From Chrysopilus asiliformis (lineage: Eukaryota > Arthropoda > Insecta > Diptera > Rhagionidae): a DNA stretch of 64,000 nucleotides. The position numbers and the translations under genes are program-made. Under the pieces are notes generated by a model. That model did not search any database. It saw only the letters and a program-made list of their open reading frames with translations, and was not told the origin of the DNA. Where the stretch lies: contig OZ035962.1 of assembly GCA_964034945.1 (NCBI GenBank), forward strand, positions 8,259,789 to 8,323,788, in the 5' to 3' direction. How positions within the stretch are numbered: the first letter of the stretch is position 1; each line of letters starts with the position of its first letter. Below, one piece after another: positions 1-12,210 of the stretch.

Positions 1-85
1 ACCTCGCCGTACGCATGAAATTTCAACACCGTTTCACCATTAAATGTTCAAAATGTTGCCCATTTTATAAGCGTACAGATGGAAT

Positions 86-408
86 TCAGTTATCCTGGCA
101 ATTTCTTCTTCCTTCCCATCCCATCAATATTCCGTATTTCAATTTCATGTATAACACATTTGGCAATATTTTTGCTGCAATTAATTCCACCCTAGTATTT
201 TACCAGTTATCCCTCTGGCTACTGCTTCGAATGGGATAATCGGGAATGAGAAATCGTTATTCAGGCCAAAAACGTTAATTGTACCGAGAATGAATTCATG
301 TTGGACGCGAATGGTACATGTGCCTCCGGATCCAAAACATAACTTAATCACGTAACCACTGAACCGATTAAAAATTAAACAACGACAGCGCGATGCCACA
401 ATTTTCAT
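86..408 (-). CDS. Possible small protein, two pieces, unknown function
   Basis: A minus-strand frame opens at an ATG (408) and runs to a TAA near 181. If 175-203 is removed, bounded by GT and AG, the frame continues to a TGA at 86-88, giving about 97 residues. The removed piece is only 29 nt, shorter than normal introns, so a frameshift in a decayed gene is equally likely. The translation has Cys- and Arg-rich residues near the start, then a beta-like stretch around CTIRVQHEF and INVFGLNNDF. The layout weakly recalls the C-terminal half of TMEM70/TMEM223-type mitochondrial proteins, which is only a hunch. It lies 143 bp from a plus-strand candidate starting at 552, so the two could share a promoter. 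Function unknown. Confidence 0.28.
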
Positions 409-551
409 TTTGTGCCAATTTTCCACTCCTGCACGCCATTTCGAAATTAAATTCAACAATATTATACTCGCAATAATTTTGTATATTTTCTGTGAGCAGA
501 GCTAACATATAAAAATATAAATTCTTTGATTTTTTAAATCTCAACCAAAAT

Positions 552-692
552 ATGGAAAATCAATCAAACATGGCTACTTTTGCTGCGCTGTACGAAGAAA
601 AACAGTCAGAAAATATGCAGCGGGCCCAAAAATTGACAGTTTTTCTTCGTGCAGCGCAGAGAGATCCAGGCATAAAAATTGAACTGTTCCAG
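552..692 (+). CDS. Possible first coding exon, unknown protein
   Basis: An ATG at 552 opens 47 codons (start MENQSNMATFAALYEEKQ) that look like real protein: balanced composition, a charged predicted helix, and no low complexity. The frame ends at CAG|GTGACA (donor at 693, phase 0). Unspliced, it runs only 13 codons further to a stop. I could not find a convincing second exon; the following 7 kb is repeats and decayed sequence. It may be the first exon of a gene with a long intron or an orphan fragment. The gap to the opposing candidate ending at 408 is AT-rich and could be a bidirectional promoter. No family recognised. Confidence 0.33.
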
Positions 693-2359
693 GTGACACT
701 CCCAGATTTAATTGAATCCTTTGTTATTCTATAGGTAATCAAAAAATTAAGAATTCGAAACCCTCGATATTCCCCGTGTCGGAGCTAGAGGCATGGAAAA
801 ATCGCAAAAAAGCGTGTCCGTTTGTATGGTGAAGTGGGAGTAAATTAGTGGATTTTTGGCGTTGACATCCCTATTAATGAAAAACAAAATTGTACCAAAT
901 TTCAAGCCTCTATCTCTATTCGGTCGCCGTAAATAGCCTCGAATATATGATGGTGGTCAAAAAAGGCGGTTCAGCAGAAAATTTAAAAAATTTAGCCGCG
1001 GGCGACAAATTTGACGTGACAAGCTCGAATGTACCCTTAATTTGAAAGTTTCGTAGTTGCAATGGAAGAGTACCCCTATGCTGCGCTCACAGTTATTTTA
1101 ATAAAAGCTGATTTAAAAAAAAAAAACATTTCACATTAATACTATTTTGAGGATTCTTAAACATCACAAAATTATTTTCCTTTCTTTGAAAAAAAATATA
1201 TCAAAACATCGTCAAAGTAATTCAATTTCTTTATTTTAAACTTCTAAAGTCTTCAAGTTTTTTTTTTAAAAGTCGTAAAAAGATTAAATAAGTTCCAAAT
1301 TAGTGAATCCGGTTTCTTTACTGTACGTGCAGAAAAGCGGTGCTCCAGAAACCCTAATGTCGCATAGGAACGATGACTTTTATTTTTTGCATTTGACACC
1401 AGTCTAGTAATTTCGATTTGCCAGAATGTCAGGCAATTAGAAGAATCCTGGAGGAAGGGCACCTTATCTCATTTGGGAAATGAACGAAACCATGAAAATG
1501 AGGTCTTCGTTGAATCATCAGACTGCAAGTCAGTCGTGTGTTCAGCCATTTGACGTTGCCTCTGTGGTGCTTACGATAAGGAAACAAGATATCTGACTCG
1601 TGAATAGTTACTATAGAGAACCCCCTGTGCTTGATCCTGTGTCAGTACACCGACAATGAAATTACCAGGATACCAACGTTTAAAAGTTTATTAATAAAAA
1701 CGTTACAAAATGCAATTTCCGGTACTACCGCCACACAATGACGCTGGACCGTGAAGGGATAAAGCGCGCGTACAATTAAAAAGCAATTATTTAGTGACAA
1801 AGCATGCAATAACAACAGTTAGAGGAAAATTGCTATTGAGGAAAATGAAAAATAAAATTAATAGGCAAGTACGAAAAACAGTAAACGTTTCTTGTTAGCT
1901 ATTCTCTATGATTATAATAGCAAAGATTATATAACTAAAGATAAGCAACAACAGAACTGTTGTAGAGTTTAGAATTTCAATCAAGACAGTTACAATTCAT
2001 TCTGCATCTTGGCTTTATTTGCCTAATCTTTGATAATAGTATTAACCGTTGAACATTTAAAGGTTCTTAATTAAAAAATTTATCTGTGCGATAGCAATTT
2101 ACCCTTTGTTTTTGTTTTAATTAAAATTGCATACTAACAATATTTTAATGGAAAATTAAAAAAAATCAACACTTACATTCCCGCACTTATTCAATTTTAC
2201 AACTATACCAAAAGAAAAAAATAGAAGAAATTTCATTTTTACATTCTATATGAGAATTACATATATTATTTTTATATGAGAATTAGTATATTATTTTTGG
2301 TATACCATTTGTAACGCATCGAAACAATCAACGGACACAAAAATGAACTACTCATAAAT
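693..2359. other. No gene seen; repeat fragments
   Basis: There is no convincing coding frame here. Bases around 860-960 carry the core 'TTTCAAGCCTCTATCT', which recurs near 2975, 27755 and 55500, so this part belongs to a dispersed repeat family. The remainder is AT-rich, with homopolymer A and T runs around 1110-1270. Confidence 0.5.
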
Positions 2360-2401
2360 AATAAATAAAAACATCAAAAGATTTTGATGTTTTTATTTAT
2401 T
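2360..2401. repeat. Perfect 20-bp hairpin
   Basis: Bases 2360-2379 are the exact reverse complement of 2382-2401, with a 2-base spacer. The arms are A/T-rich with a CATC/GATG core. It may be a small foldback or a cruciform-prone site. Confidence 0.8.
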
Positions 2402-2649
2402 CTTTTAAATTTTGGCGCCACACATTACTTGGAGCTACGTGTTTTCGGTCAGACATCTTTGTGTTTTATTTCGAAGAGCTATATTTATGGTATATAGTTC
2501 TATCCTATGAATTTTATTATTATTAAAAAATCTCCTATAATTATAGCTCTCTGCGCACATAAATTATGGCGTTACCGATTATATCTTCCCACAATATGCC
2601 AACAAAACGTCAAACAGAAACTATACCAAAACATAACAAAAGCTATAAT

Positions 2650-3240
2650 TGCCAATCTGGCAATCATTGGAGACCCGTATGGTGATATTCGTATCAAAAT
2701 TCGAACAGTTGTACCAAAATTCAACTTTGAAGTCAAACTTTCCAATAAGATTTTTTAAAATTTATTCCAATCGGATTTTGATGTATGGGAGTTTTATGTA
2801 GAATCATATCCTAAATAACTTTTGTTCTTTGACTTTTTTGATAAGATGCACCGTTTTTGCGATATTTACAAAAAACGTTTTCGTTCGTATGGGAGGTACC
2901 CCCCCCCCCCCCCCTAATGGTCCATTTTTGCCCATTAACGAACTTAGCCTCGCATTTTACAAAAACGGATCTGTGCAAAATTTCGAGTCTCTAGCTCAAT
3001 CCGTGCGCCCGCAATCCGCGCCACAGACAGACAGACAGACAGACAGACGGACAGACGGACAGACAGACAGACAGACAGACGGACAGACAGACAGACGGAC
3101 GGACATGCTAAATTCAACTTTTTTTATCATTCTAAACACACTGGTGTAATTCATTTTTGTGTGTGATGACGGGATCTTGGCGTTACAAACGGTAAGGCAA
3201 AGTTAATATACCCTTTGGTTTCACCATACGGGTATAAAAA
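2650..3240 (+). mobile_element. Dispersed repeat with AGAC microsatellite and GGGTATAAA tail
   Basis: The block contains a C14-type run near 2899-2913, a core 'AAAATTTCGAGTCTCTAGCT' near 2975, a long AGAC/GGAC microsatellite at 3023-3104, and an end reading CATACGGGTATAAA. Fly genomes carry abundant non-coding repeats with this order (poly-C or G, TTCAAG-type core, CAGACAGACGGACAGAC, then a GGGTATA end). Related pieces occur at about 860-960, 27740-27960 and 55390-55570. There is no coding capacity. Element class not determined. Confidence 0.6.
3023..3104. repeat. AGAC/GGAC tetranucleotide microsatellite
   Basis: About 82 bp of ACAG/GACG tetranucleotide repeats, mostly AGAC with interspersed GGAC units. 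They sit inside a dispersed repeat and just before its ATGCTAAATT segment. Confidence 0.95.
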
Positions 3241-6200
3241 ACAAATATTAAGTTCCTGGTCTTATGATTTTGCTGCTTTTTTAAAAATCACGTTTACTCA
3301 CATCGACATTTTTATTTCAGTCTAATGCATTCTAACCGAGAACAACATTCTGCAACATCATGGAAAAACATATTCATGTTGCAATTTCTTCACAAGTCGT
3401 GAGAAGCAATTTATTGCAGATCTAACCACAAGTGGAGAATCACCTAAAGAACACTGAGAAAATCGCACACGAAAAGGTGAAAAATGACGTAAATGGATAT
3501 AAGACAAACGAGTGAATGAAAATCATCTTGATGTACTTTGATTTTTAAGAAGCAAAAAAATGATTTTAAAGAATTTACGATGATCACTTACATGGCTGCC
3601 ACACTCGATAAGAGACTACGACATCGACGTCCCTCAAGAGTTGTGACTTTCATTCAACTTTGCCAGGAATGTCCAATCATCCCTCAAGCTCCCCCGAAAG
3701 GAGCCACAAGATTGTCGTAGTTGGTTTATGTGCATTCAGGAATATTGTGAACTCATATTGAAATTCCCCAAGCCAATCAAGTCGAGTTTTTGGTTCATTT
3801 GCGCTGTACTAGTACATTTTTTTTCTGAATTCTTTAAGTACCTACCGATTTTGTGATTCTCTTTTTATTATTTTCAGATATTACTGTTTGTAATTCATTT
3901 TGGCCCGAAAACACTATGTTGAATAAATCGAATACAATGAAGGCTCCGTTTGCGGACAGCTCCCATATGCGGACAACTCCCTTAACCGGACATATTTTCT
4001 AAAACCAAATTCCTTCCTATGATTCCCAGTGATCCAATAAATGGACACTCCCATAAACCGACTATATTAAAGGACAGATTGTCAACCAAAATTTGTTGAA
4101 GAATAAGATTTCAAAAAACTACAATTAAGATGTGAATTTCGGTTTTAATAATAAATTTCTATTATTTAACATTGATAAGTTAATGTAATTTCACTACAAT
4201 TCTTTTTTAGCTTTCACTCAAATTTATTTTAATTTAATCAATTAATTAGTTAAAACACAGGTTGTAATAAATTAGTATTTTTTAACACTTCAAGTGAACT
4301 TTCAATGTGGCACCTCGGTGTACCGGTATTTTAAAACTTGTAAAAAATCCGATGACAAATCTTAACGACATATGCTAAAACTAAATTTACCATGTTTCCT
4401 CAAGAAGTAAAAATGTTCTTGTTTGTGCAGTGTGAATCACAGTTATATTATCAGCAGAATCAATTTTTAGCTCTGATTGTCCAAACGCAATTCTTGTGCT
4501 TTTAAAAAATTTTCTATTCAAGGATTGTGACTGGACATCGTTGCTCGAAATACGAATCCAACAGAAAAGCGTAAATTTAAAAAGATATTTTTATTACTTT
4601 TCTACAACCATAATCTTTATACCCTTATTGCATGTATTTTTGAACTACCTATCCTTAGAATTTTTATGCAATATCTTGATAAGTTTCTTTCTTTAATTTG
4701 TTTTTATTTAGGTTTTCTTCACTGCCATGGTGAACTCGACAGGGATTTACCACTTCAGGGTGAAACTTGGAAAAAAAGTCAAGACGGCAACTACCTTAGA
4801 AACAGAGAGTATCCTTCTGACCAGCAATTTTTTTCCATTTGGTATCGTTATCCTGAATCCACAACGTCTTTTATTTGCCCATCCATCCTTTGCTTTCTTT
4901 GCAGATCGCCTGGAGCAACAACCTTAATCCTTCCATCATAAATGGGCCATTGGGTGGAGATAGTCCTGGAAGTTACAGCAACCATAGAAGGATGGCTGAT
5001 ACTTTTTAGTGCCTGTGGACATGATTCGGATTTGGTACGGGAAATATACGAACTAAGAACTAAATGGCGAACCATAGCGGTCAGAGCAGTATAGAGAGTT
5101 GGAAAATGTTAAGCGAGGTAAGAATGGAACAAGGGCATAAGAGTGCATTCAAGGCAATAGTAGCAATCATCGTGCGGAAAAGGATACCATTGGGATTAAA
5201 GGATATAGCGAAATGAAATTTCGACAAGAATTATATTATCTACGTACTTTAAGGATTTAGCGTTTCTGTTCATTTACCCTTCGGCTTGCCTCTGTGTTCC
5301 CCGTTTCATAGAGAACAAATACCACGTACCAGGAGTGGATCTGTCCGCCTTTAACTCGTTAAGCTAAAGAGTAGAAGTGGAAGTAGAAATGGTTACAGCA
5401 TTTCAATTGCTGGGAAATTCTCTAGCGGGGAGTTGATGGTTTTGATCACATCCAGTGCAGGAATTTCTTGAGGACAACGCCATTGGGATCAGGGATATAT
5501 GGAACCGACTTTATACGATATAATAAAATGCTGCTTTATTGAGTGGAGATTTATTTTTATCCCAACGAGACTAAGAGGACCAAAGATGTAAAAATGGGAA
5601 TTATTCCTGAATTTAAGGATATCACATCTCTATTGCCGCTCAGCAACATCCCTCGACATCGACAAATCCTTACTAGGCCACCAGAAATACTGAAATCAAG
5701 AGCGGTCCTGCATGAAATTTAGGGAAACAAGACTTAACAAAACCCCCTCGAAAAATCTTGTATTTTCAACGCTCAGGATACAAACACACACGCTTAGCCG
5801 ATTATTAGAATAAACGTCGGGGGCGGAATGATTTCGGGTTAGCATTTAACTTGTCCGGATTAGAGACGTTCCTGGGATTAATGATTATCCGGCTATCAAG
5901 CATTTATGGTAGCTTTCCAACATTCCTGAACGCGTGATTCTGAAGGGGACGAAATCCTGTTACACCCTGAACCCACAAAATTTATTTCAACGATGAGTTA
6001 TATGTGCTCCTTTGATAGGCATTTTGTTAGGCTGTTTTTTATTTCACATTTTTGTATTTATTCAGTTTTATCCATTTTTTATATTTTTCATTCGACATAA
6101 AAATAACAGCCATGACAAATAAGGAAATGGCGATCTCGTTAAAAATTTTATGTTATTTGAGGAGCCGTAATCCCAAAATGCAATGAAAGCATTACGATAT

Positions 6201-8185
6201 ATCTTTATTACAGATATGACAGAGACAAGGCAATTTTATTGAAACTTTAACAAAAAAAATTAAATGTAAAACAACAACTGTGATGCGTTTTAACTAATAT
6301 TTCAGTATTATTAAGTTGTTAACGTTAAGATTAAGTTGTTAACGTTATTTACATTTATTTTTTTTAAATTTTAAATTGTTTTGCACACTGCCAATATTTC
6401 CCGAATTATAAACATATGAAGTGATGCACTTGCATTCAGAGAGAGTGTGGAAAAGGGTTAAGGGCGTTTTCTAGAGTCCGAAGACCAAAATACAATTGCA
6501 TTAAAAATATTATAATAAAAGAAGGTAAACAAAACAAAATCCTTCGATTTTTCTCTGCTTTTTCTTTTATTTTAGCAAAACTTGGTACAGCTTCGCTGGT
6601 TTTCTTAGTTTTCTTAGAAAAGTTCAAGATTCGACAATGGAGAAAAATATAGGCCCTATCACAAAATCCGATACGAATGGTTATAAAAAATAATTAAGAA
6701 GTAAAAATATTCTTGTAATTCTGGAGTTACGAAGTTCGTAAGAAATACTTCAAGGCTCATTTACGACAATAAATTCTTTGAATACAAAAATGTTATAAAT
6801 GCTCCTCTCTGGCGAGTATTTCATGTAGAGCTAAGACCTTTGGGCAGATAAAAGAACAAGTCAAAAGCAGTCATTCTGCACATTAACTCAAATCAGCTAA
6901 TTTTTAAGTTATGCACAATTGTTGTAAATTAACTTTTTTTAAATTTTTATTTTCTTGTGACTTGAATTACGTTTTTCCATTTATCATAATAAAATATTTT
7001 AAAATAATTGTGTTTTAATAAAATTAAATTTAAATTAATTTCAGTGTATGTATTGGTCCCTAGAACATGGAGTGAAGGGAGTGTGAAAACTGCAAACCTC
7101 AACCACAATCAACGAAAAAAATGGAAAAACTTGCCCTAAGGCGTTTTGGGAATTTAATTGTGTAAATCGAATGGTGATAGAGGATACTATGACGGTTTGC
7201 AGTTGAGTGGCTGACAAGTTACCACGATCTCTGCCGATGATGGATTGCAAACCTTACAATTGCTGAAAATTTGTAGGTACGACAGCAAAGAAGACAACTG
7301 TTATCAAATACCAATCTGAGGAGGGCAATTATACTTGGCATTTATTGCGAAGAAAATCATGTAAAAAAATTAAGAAACGTACAAAATCTGTAAAAAACGT
7401 ACAAAATTTTCTATTTTAAAATTGAAAAAACAATTTAAATCTAATAAAAATGTAAACAAATCGTATTCGTTTTTGAAAATATAGAACAATGATTAAAATT
7501 AAAATAAGATTTAAATTAATCAAGGAATTGTTTTATTAAAATAAAGACACAAAAGATCCTTTGATAATAAATCTGAGAATTTTCCCAATAGCAAAAAAAG
7601 ATTTTTAAATTTTACGATTTTTTTGTTTTCAGTGTTGAAAGATTTTATTTACAAGATTAAATCTCTCTCGCACAAAAAAATTTTGTTATTAATTTTTCTC
7701 TACTTTGTGTTAACCATTGAATCATTTCTGATTCATGGTTTTTGGGTGACCTTTCTAGCATTGAATTCTATTGGAATTTTTTGGCGGCCTTTGTAGCATT
7801 GAATTCTATTGGAAGACCTATAAGCTAAGAAATTCCAATAAAATTAATTTTTCTCAAATATTTTCACCATCGTCAAGCAAAAATGAAACTGCCGATTGTA
7901 TGGCATAACCTTTTATTAAATCATTAATAATTTGCTGATTAATTAGTTTAGAATTTGCAACATTAAAAAATTCTTATCTACAATTTTTGTCTTCATTAAA
8001 ACGCTTAAACTTTTTTTAAAGAAATATAAAAATAAATAAATCAATTTATTGACCGGTAAAATGCCGATCCAAACAATAATTGAAAAGATTTTAACATCAT
8101 AACAAATTCGAAAAAAATATTAAAAAATTAAAATATAAAAATTGCACCAAGATTTCTCAAAAATATTGGTCTCACAATTCAGCTT
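3241..8185. other. Gene-poor region, decayed repeats
   Basis: No reading frame is convincing. Bases 3935-4085 hold repeated GCGGACA and CTCCC units resembling a pogo/Tigger-type terminal region that is also seen at 51737-51891. Bases 6309-6348 are two copies of a 20-bp unit with TTGTTAACGTTA. Bases 7749-7814 carry two copies of 'TAGCATTGAATTCTATTGG', about 38 bp apart. The stretch 4500-5700 is less AT-rich than its surroundings with several short broken frames, so it may be a dead retroelement, but I recognise no domain. The last 200 bp before 8186 would be the 3' UTR and poly(A) region of the minus-strand SuUR-like gene. Confidence 0.45.
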
Positions 8186-11100
8186 TTAGTCCTTAAACCA
8201 GAGATCAAGTCTTCTTCGTTTAGAAGTCTTCGATAATCCATCATCATTGCACGTGGTTGGTTTTATTAACCATTTGGTTAAACTATTTGGAGTTAGCGAA
8301 TCAGTTTTGTCGCGTCCATTCGTCTTAAGTTTCATCGACCGCTTCGATGTGCTGGGCTGCAAATTTTTCATTTTATCCTGTTTTGGAGTCTTATCGAAAT
8401 TACCCGGGCCAGCCTGTACGACTTCTATTTCTTCTAGCGTATCCGAACTCGAAGAGTCTAATAATTGGGAGTAGGGAAAGTACTTTGTTATTTTATTGCC
8501 ATACCGATTGCTCTCATATCGAATTTGAAAAGATGAAGTTTCATCTACTTTTTTGTTACCATTCGATCGGGCCTCATAATTTGTGCTTACTTCCAAGAGT
8601 ATATCATCCGAATTTTCACCCACAGAATTCACACGATTCGCACGCCGAAAATCCTTTGCCAATAGCTCCAAACAAGATTTACTCCTAGGTAACTTTGACG
8701 CTTTTTTTGTAATTACCTCGGAGCCGAATATCTTGAACGGATTGGAAGACAATGTTTTGTTGTATTGACCGCAACGTAAGTCCGATTCTTGAGCGCTTGA
8801 AAACAAATCCGGTGACGATAGTCGAACTCGATTATCGTCACTTTTTGCTGGGGAACTGTCATCTGTAGAACTTATCAAATTAATAACTACTTTATCCGGA
8901 CTTAAATGTTGAACTTCAGTTGAAGTATCTGCAAGTAAAGTTTTGTTCAAATCGGCAACAAAATCACTTTCAGATGTTACACTATTAAGCTCAGGAGAAG
9001 ATATTAAAATATTTACGTCTCGTATCGAAAATGGCTGTTTACCGGTTTCTAATAAATGTTGCTGATTGCGGGGAGTGTCTGATATCACATCGTTGCTTTG
9101 GTCAGTAGGAGAGACATCACAGACAGTGTCAGAGGGAACGCAACGCTGAGGCAGGGAAGGATTATGCGTTATGAGGGACATTTTTAAAGGCACTTTTGAC
9201 GATTTTGGCGTTGGCGACGATGCAGCTTTAGATTTTCCCCGGGTCTTTCGCTTGCGGGGGTGCTTAATTACATCAATATTTATGTTACTCATGATATATT
9301 TCTGCTTTTGCGACATTGATCGGGTAATTATATGATCCCCTCTTGTTACACGCTTTTCACACTTTGTGTTGTTATCAAACGTTCTAGATTTACATTTACG
9401 AGGGTTCTGTCGTTGAACTTTTTTGTCAACAATAGATGAATTCGGAATAATGATTAGTTTCTTTTCACTTTGATGTAGTTTGTTGTTGTTTTCCTCTTCC
9501 TCCGTATCAGATTCTAACACCAAAGGCGGCATATCGACGATATCACTATTTTCAGTTTCACCGGTGGTCATACGGGCTGCTATTATGGCAATATTTTTGT
9601 TTGCCTCCTGATTTGGTGGCATCAAGGAGTCCTGATCAGCCATAAGTTGAAACAGTTCGTCGGTATTTTTTTCTGAAGATGAACTTTTAATTTCTACGGA
9701 TCCTGAACTGGACGGGGATGAATTCACCACAGGATTTTCTTGCCACTCCTTCAGGCTGTTTTTGAAAGTGTCCACTGATGTCAAGGGAATTTCATCTTCG
9801 AACTGATGGCAATATCGACGTAAACGAAAATCTCTACAATAAAAAAAAACATCAAAATTTGGATTTAATTAATCTTTTATTATAATAATAGCAATGTGTG
9901 TCTGCTCGCCTTATAACATCTTTCATAGTATTAAAGAGATTTTACACTAAGCGCCAATACAACATAGCCTCTCAATGCGATCTCCTAAACTGTTCAAAGG
10001 TTAATTTTTGACTGCTAGAGTAATATTCCTCAAAGAATATCCAAACAATTAGGTTATTGATACGATTTTTTTCAATCTACTGAACCGGTCACTTTGTATT
10101 GAAAAGTATTGAAAACATCCAAGAAATGAACCATCTCTGTGATCAACTACAAAAAATTTTCTGTGAAAAAACGCATAATTTTAAACCCAATTATTCCAAG
10201 TAAATAAGACCCTGTGACAAACATTGGATAGCTACTTTGGATTGTTGTATGTACATGGTTTAGACAGCTTTAATAAATGCTCGAAAAACTTGTAGATAAG
10301 AGAAAAATGGCAAATGGAATTGTTTTCGAAGTTATCTATTCGAAGTTTAAAAGCAGGCGTAGACGCTTACAAAATACATATAGGGTAAATTCCAGCTACT
10401 CTTTTTCTGCAGACCAGACAAAAAATAGGTGTTTCTTGGACACAGTGTGTCATATCGAAAAAAATATAAATGCAAAAATGGTTTATGTATGGTGATAAAT
10501 TCAATTGAGCCACTCTTTCACGCCTTCTTCATACAAACATATAATGCTTTTGCAACTTCTCCTAAAATGTAACATTTTAACTCCAATTTTGTTTTTAATT
10601 AAAGCAAATATTCAAGGATATTAACTGTGTTCGACGAAACTGAATTAGATAACAGGGGTCGTTTAGTCTTTTTTGTTAAAAAAAACGGTCGAGAGTCAAT
10701 TTCTTGTAGTTGTTTTATTGGGCTTTTTGTCTCTTAATTAGACATGCAAAATAAACATGAACACAACGGCCAACCCGTCAAAAACTACCAAAATTCTTTA
10801 GAAAAAACATTTTTTTTACCTGCAGTAATTAATGATTTTTTCACGGCTTTGGAAATACAGTTCGAGCATATCTTTTACATTTGTCCTGCCTGTTGGCTTA
10901 GGCAAATGAAATTTTTCGGTAAAAACTTTCAAGTTTTTGTATTTGGGATCAAGGCAGCCACATAGTCTCAACATGCTGTGAAAGTGCGGCAAATTCAACT
11001 GCAATTAAAAAGCAATTAAAGTAAAAATTCCATAAAACTGGCTCACATTGCCAAACTCACTGTCAAGTCAGCACTAGCGATGATTAAAGAAATTTTGTTT

Positions 11101-11700
11101 TCGAAATTTTCCAATAAGTATTTCATATTTAGTGCAGAGCCAGTACAACCACCACGATCGTCCAGAATAATGCAGTCGAAGCATTTTTTCAGCAATTGAG
11201 GTGATTTTCTCAAATGTCTGTACGCTATTATGAAGACGATCTCCCGTCCAAGGTCTGCAAAAAGAGAAACAAACTCATAAATAAATTGATGATCGAATAC
11301 TTAATGTTTTGATGACAAAAGAATTACGTCAAGGTAATCAATTAATCGTCTCACCTTCTTCGGTTTTAACAATTTTTGTAGGCAGCTTTGTGAACGTGTC
11401 CAGATGAAATTTCCAACTCTGCAGGCGAGACTCATTATTCACGATAATTAAACAATTCCTGCTTAGGTCGTGGGGCACAACAGCCTCCAAGAAGCTTGCT
11501 ACCAGTGCGGTCTTGCCGAGCCCACTCTCATCATTCAAAATGCATGCATTATTATTTTCAAAATGTTTAAATAAAAAACGAATCCCGTCCAGTTGAAAAC
11601 TTTTCAGGTACTGTGCACAGCGACCAGGCAGTTTGTAATTTGAACCCAGAATCAAATCCTCAATCGGCCGATTCGCAATGAAGTGATATAATTTATGCAT
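8186..11700 (-). CDS. SuUR: SuUR-like protein (Suppressor of Under-Replication)
   Basis: Exons on the minus strand are 11355-11700, 11061-11254, 10820-10998 and 8186-9833. Their phases fit and give 788 residues; Drosophila SUUR is about 960. Residues 1-240 resemble a SNF2 ATPase N-lobe. DESGLGKT at 57-64 is the Walker A-like motif, and FDCIILDDRGG (141-151) sits where motif II (DExH) should be. FHLPKP follows, and RDFRLRRYCHQF starts the long last exon. This order, and the absence of any helicase C-lobe, match fly SUUR. In Drosophila, SUUR binds chromatin and slows replication forks in polytene late-replicating regions, with Rif1 and HP1 as partners. The rest of the protein (about 250-788) is Ser-rich and charged, with basic clusters and a basic end (KTSKRRRLDLWFKD). 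The start ATG at 11700 is followed directly by conserved-looking sequence. Loss of the DExH acid pattern suggests no ATP hydrolysis; that is inference. Confidence 0.88.
9834..10819 (-). other. SuUR-like intron 3
   Basis: A 986-bp intron between the third and last exons. The donor AG|GTAAAA (phase 2) and acceptor TTGTAG|AGAT rejoin the frame across RDFRLRR. I see no other coding or repeat structure in it. Confidence 0.7.
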
Positions 11701-12210
11701 AATTGCAACTTTTTACTTCTCACACTATAAAAATTACTTTATTTCCGCGCCAAAAAAACTTATCCTGCGGATCCTCACAAAATATCACAAATGAAAATTG
11801 ATACGCGTTAATGTTAGATAAATAGATAAAACAACGTAAATTATTTTAATGTAGAAGAATATTACAAACATAGAAAAAGAATTTGAGGTCATCTGCGAGT
11901 CGAACAACTCTAAACCAGTCCGATTAGTAAATAATGAGCAAAGAAACAAAAACATTATACTAGAATCTTCGTTTTATAAACAAATCCAACTTTAATTGCG
12001 TTTTCTTTGGGCGTTTGGTAAACCATTAGTAATGCCAGATTTTATTTGTTCAACTGTGTTATTATCGCTAACTTGCACTGTGTAAAATTGATTTCACAAA
12101 GTATAAATCTCTTCGAAGCGAGAGTGAATCAAAAATATAAAAAAAAATTGCAGTACATAGTGACGAAGCTGACTATCTCTCTTTTCCCACATCATTGTAT
12201 CGCGTTCACA

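Noticed and set aside
2829..3149. 106-codon plus frame with TDRQTDGQ repeats
   Set aside because: It is the AGAC microsatellite and poly-C read as protein.
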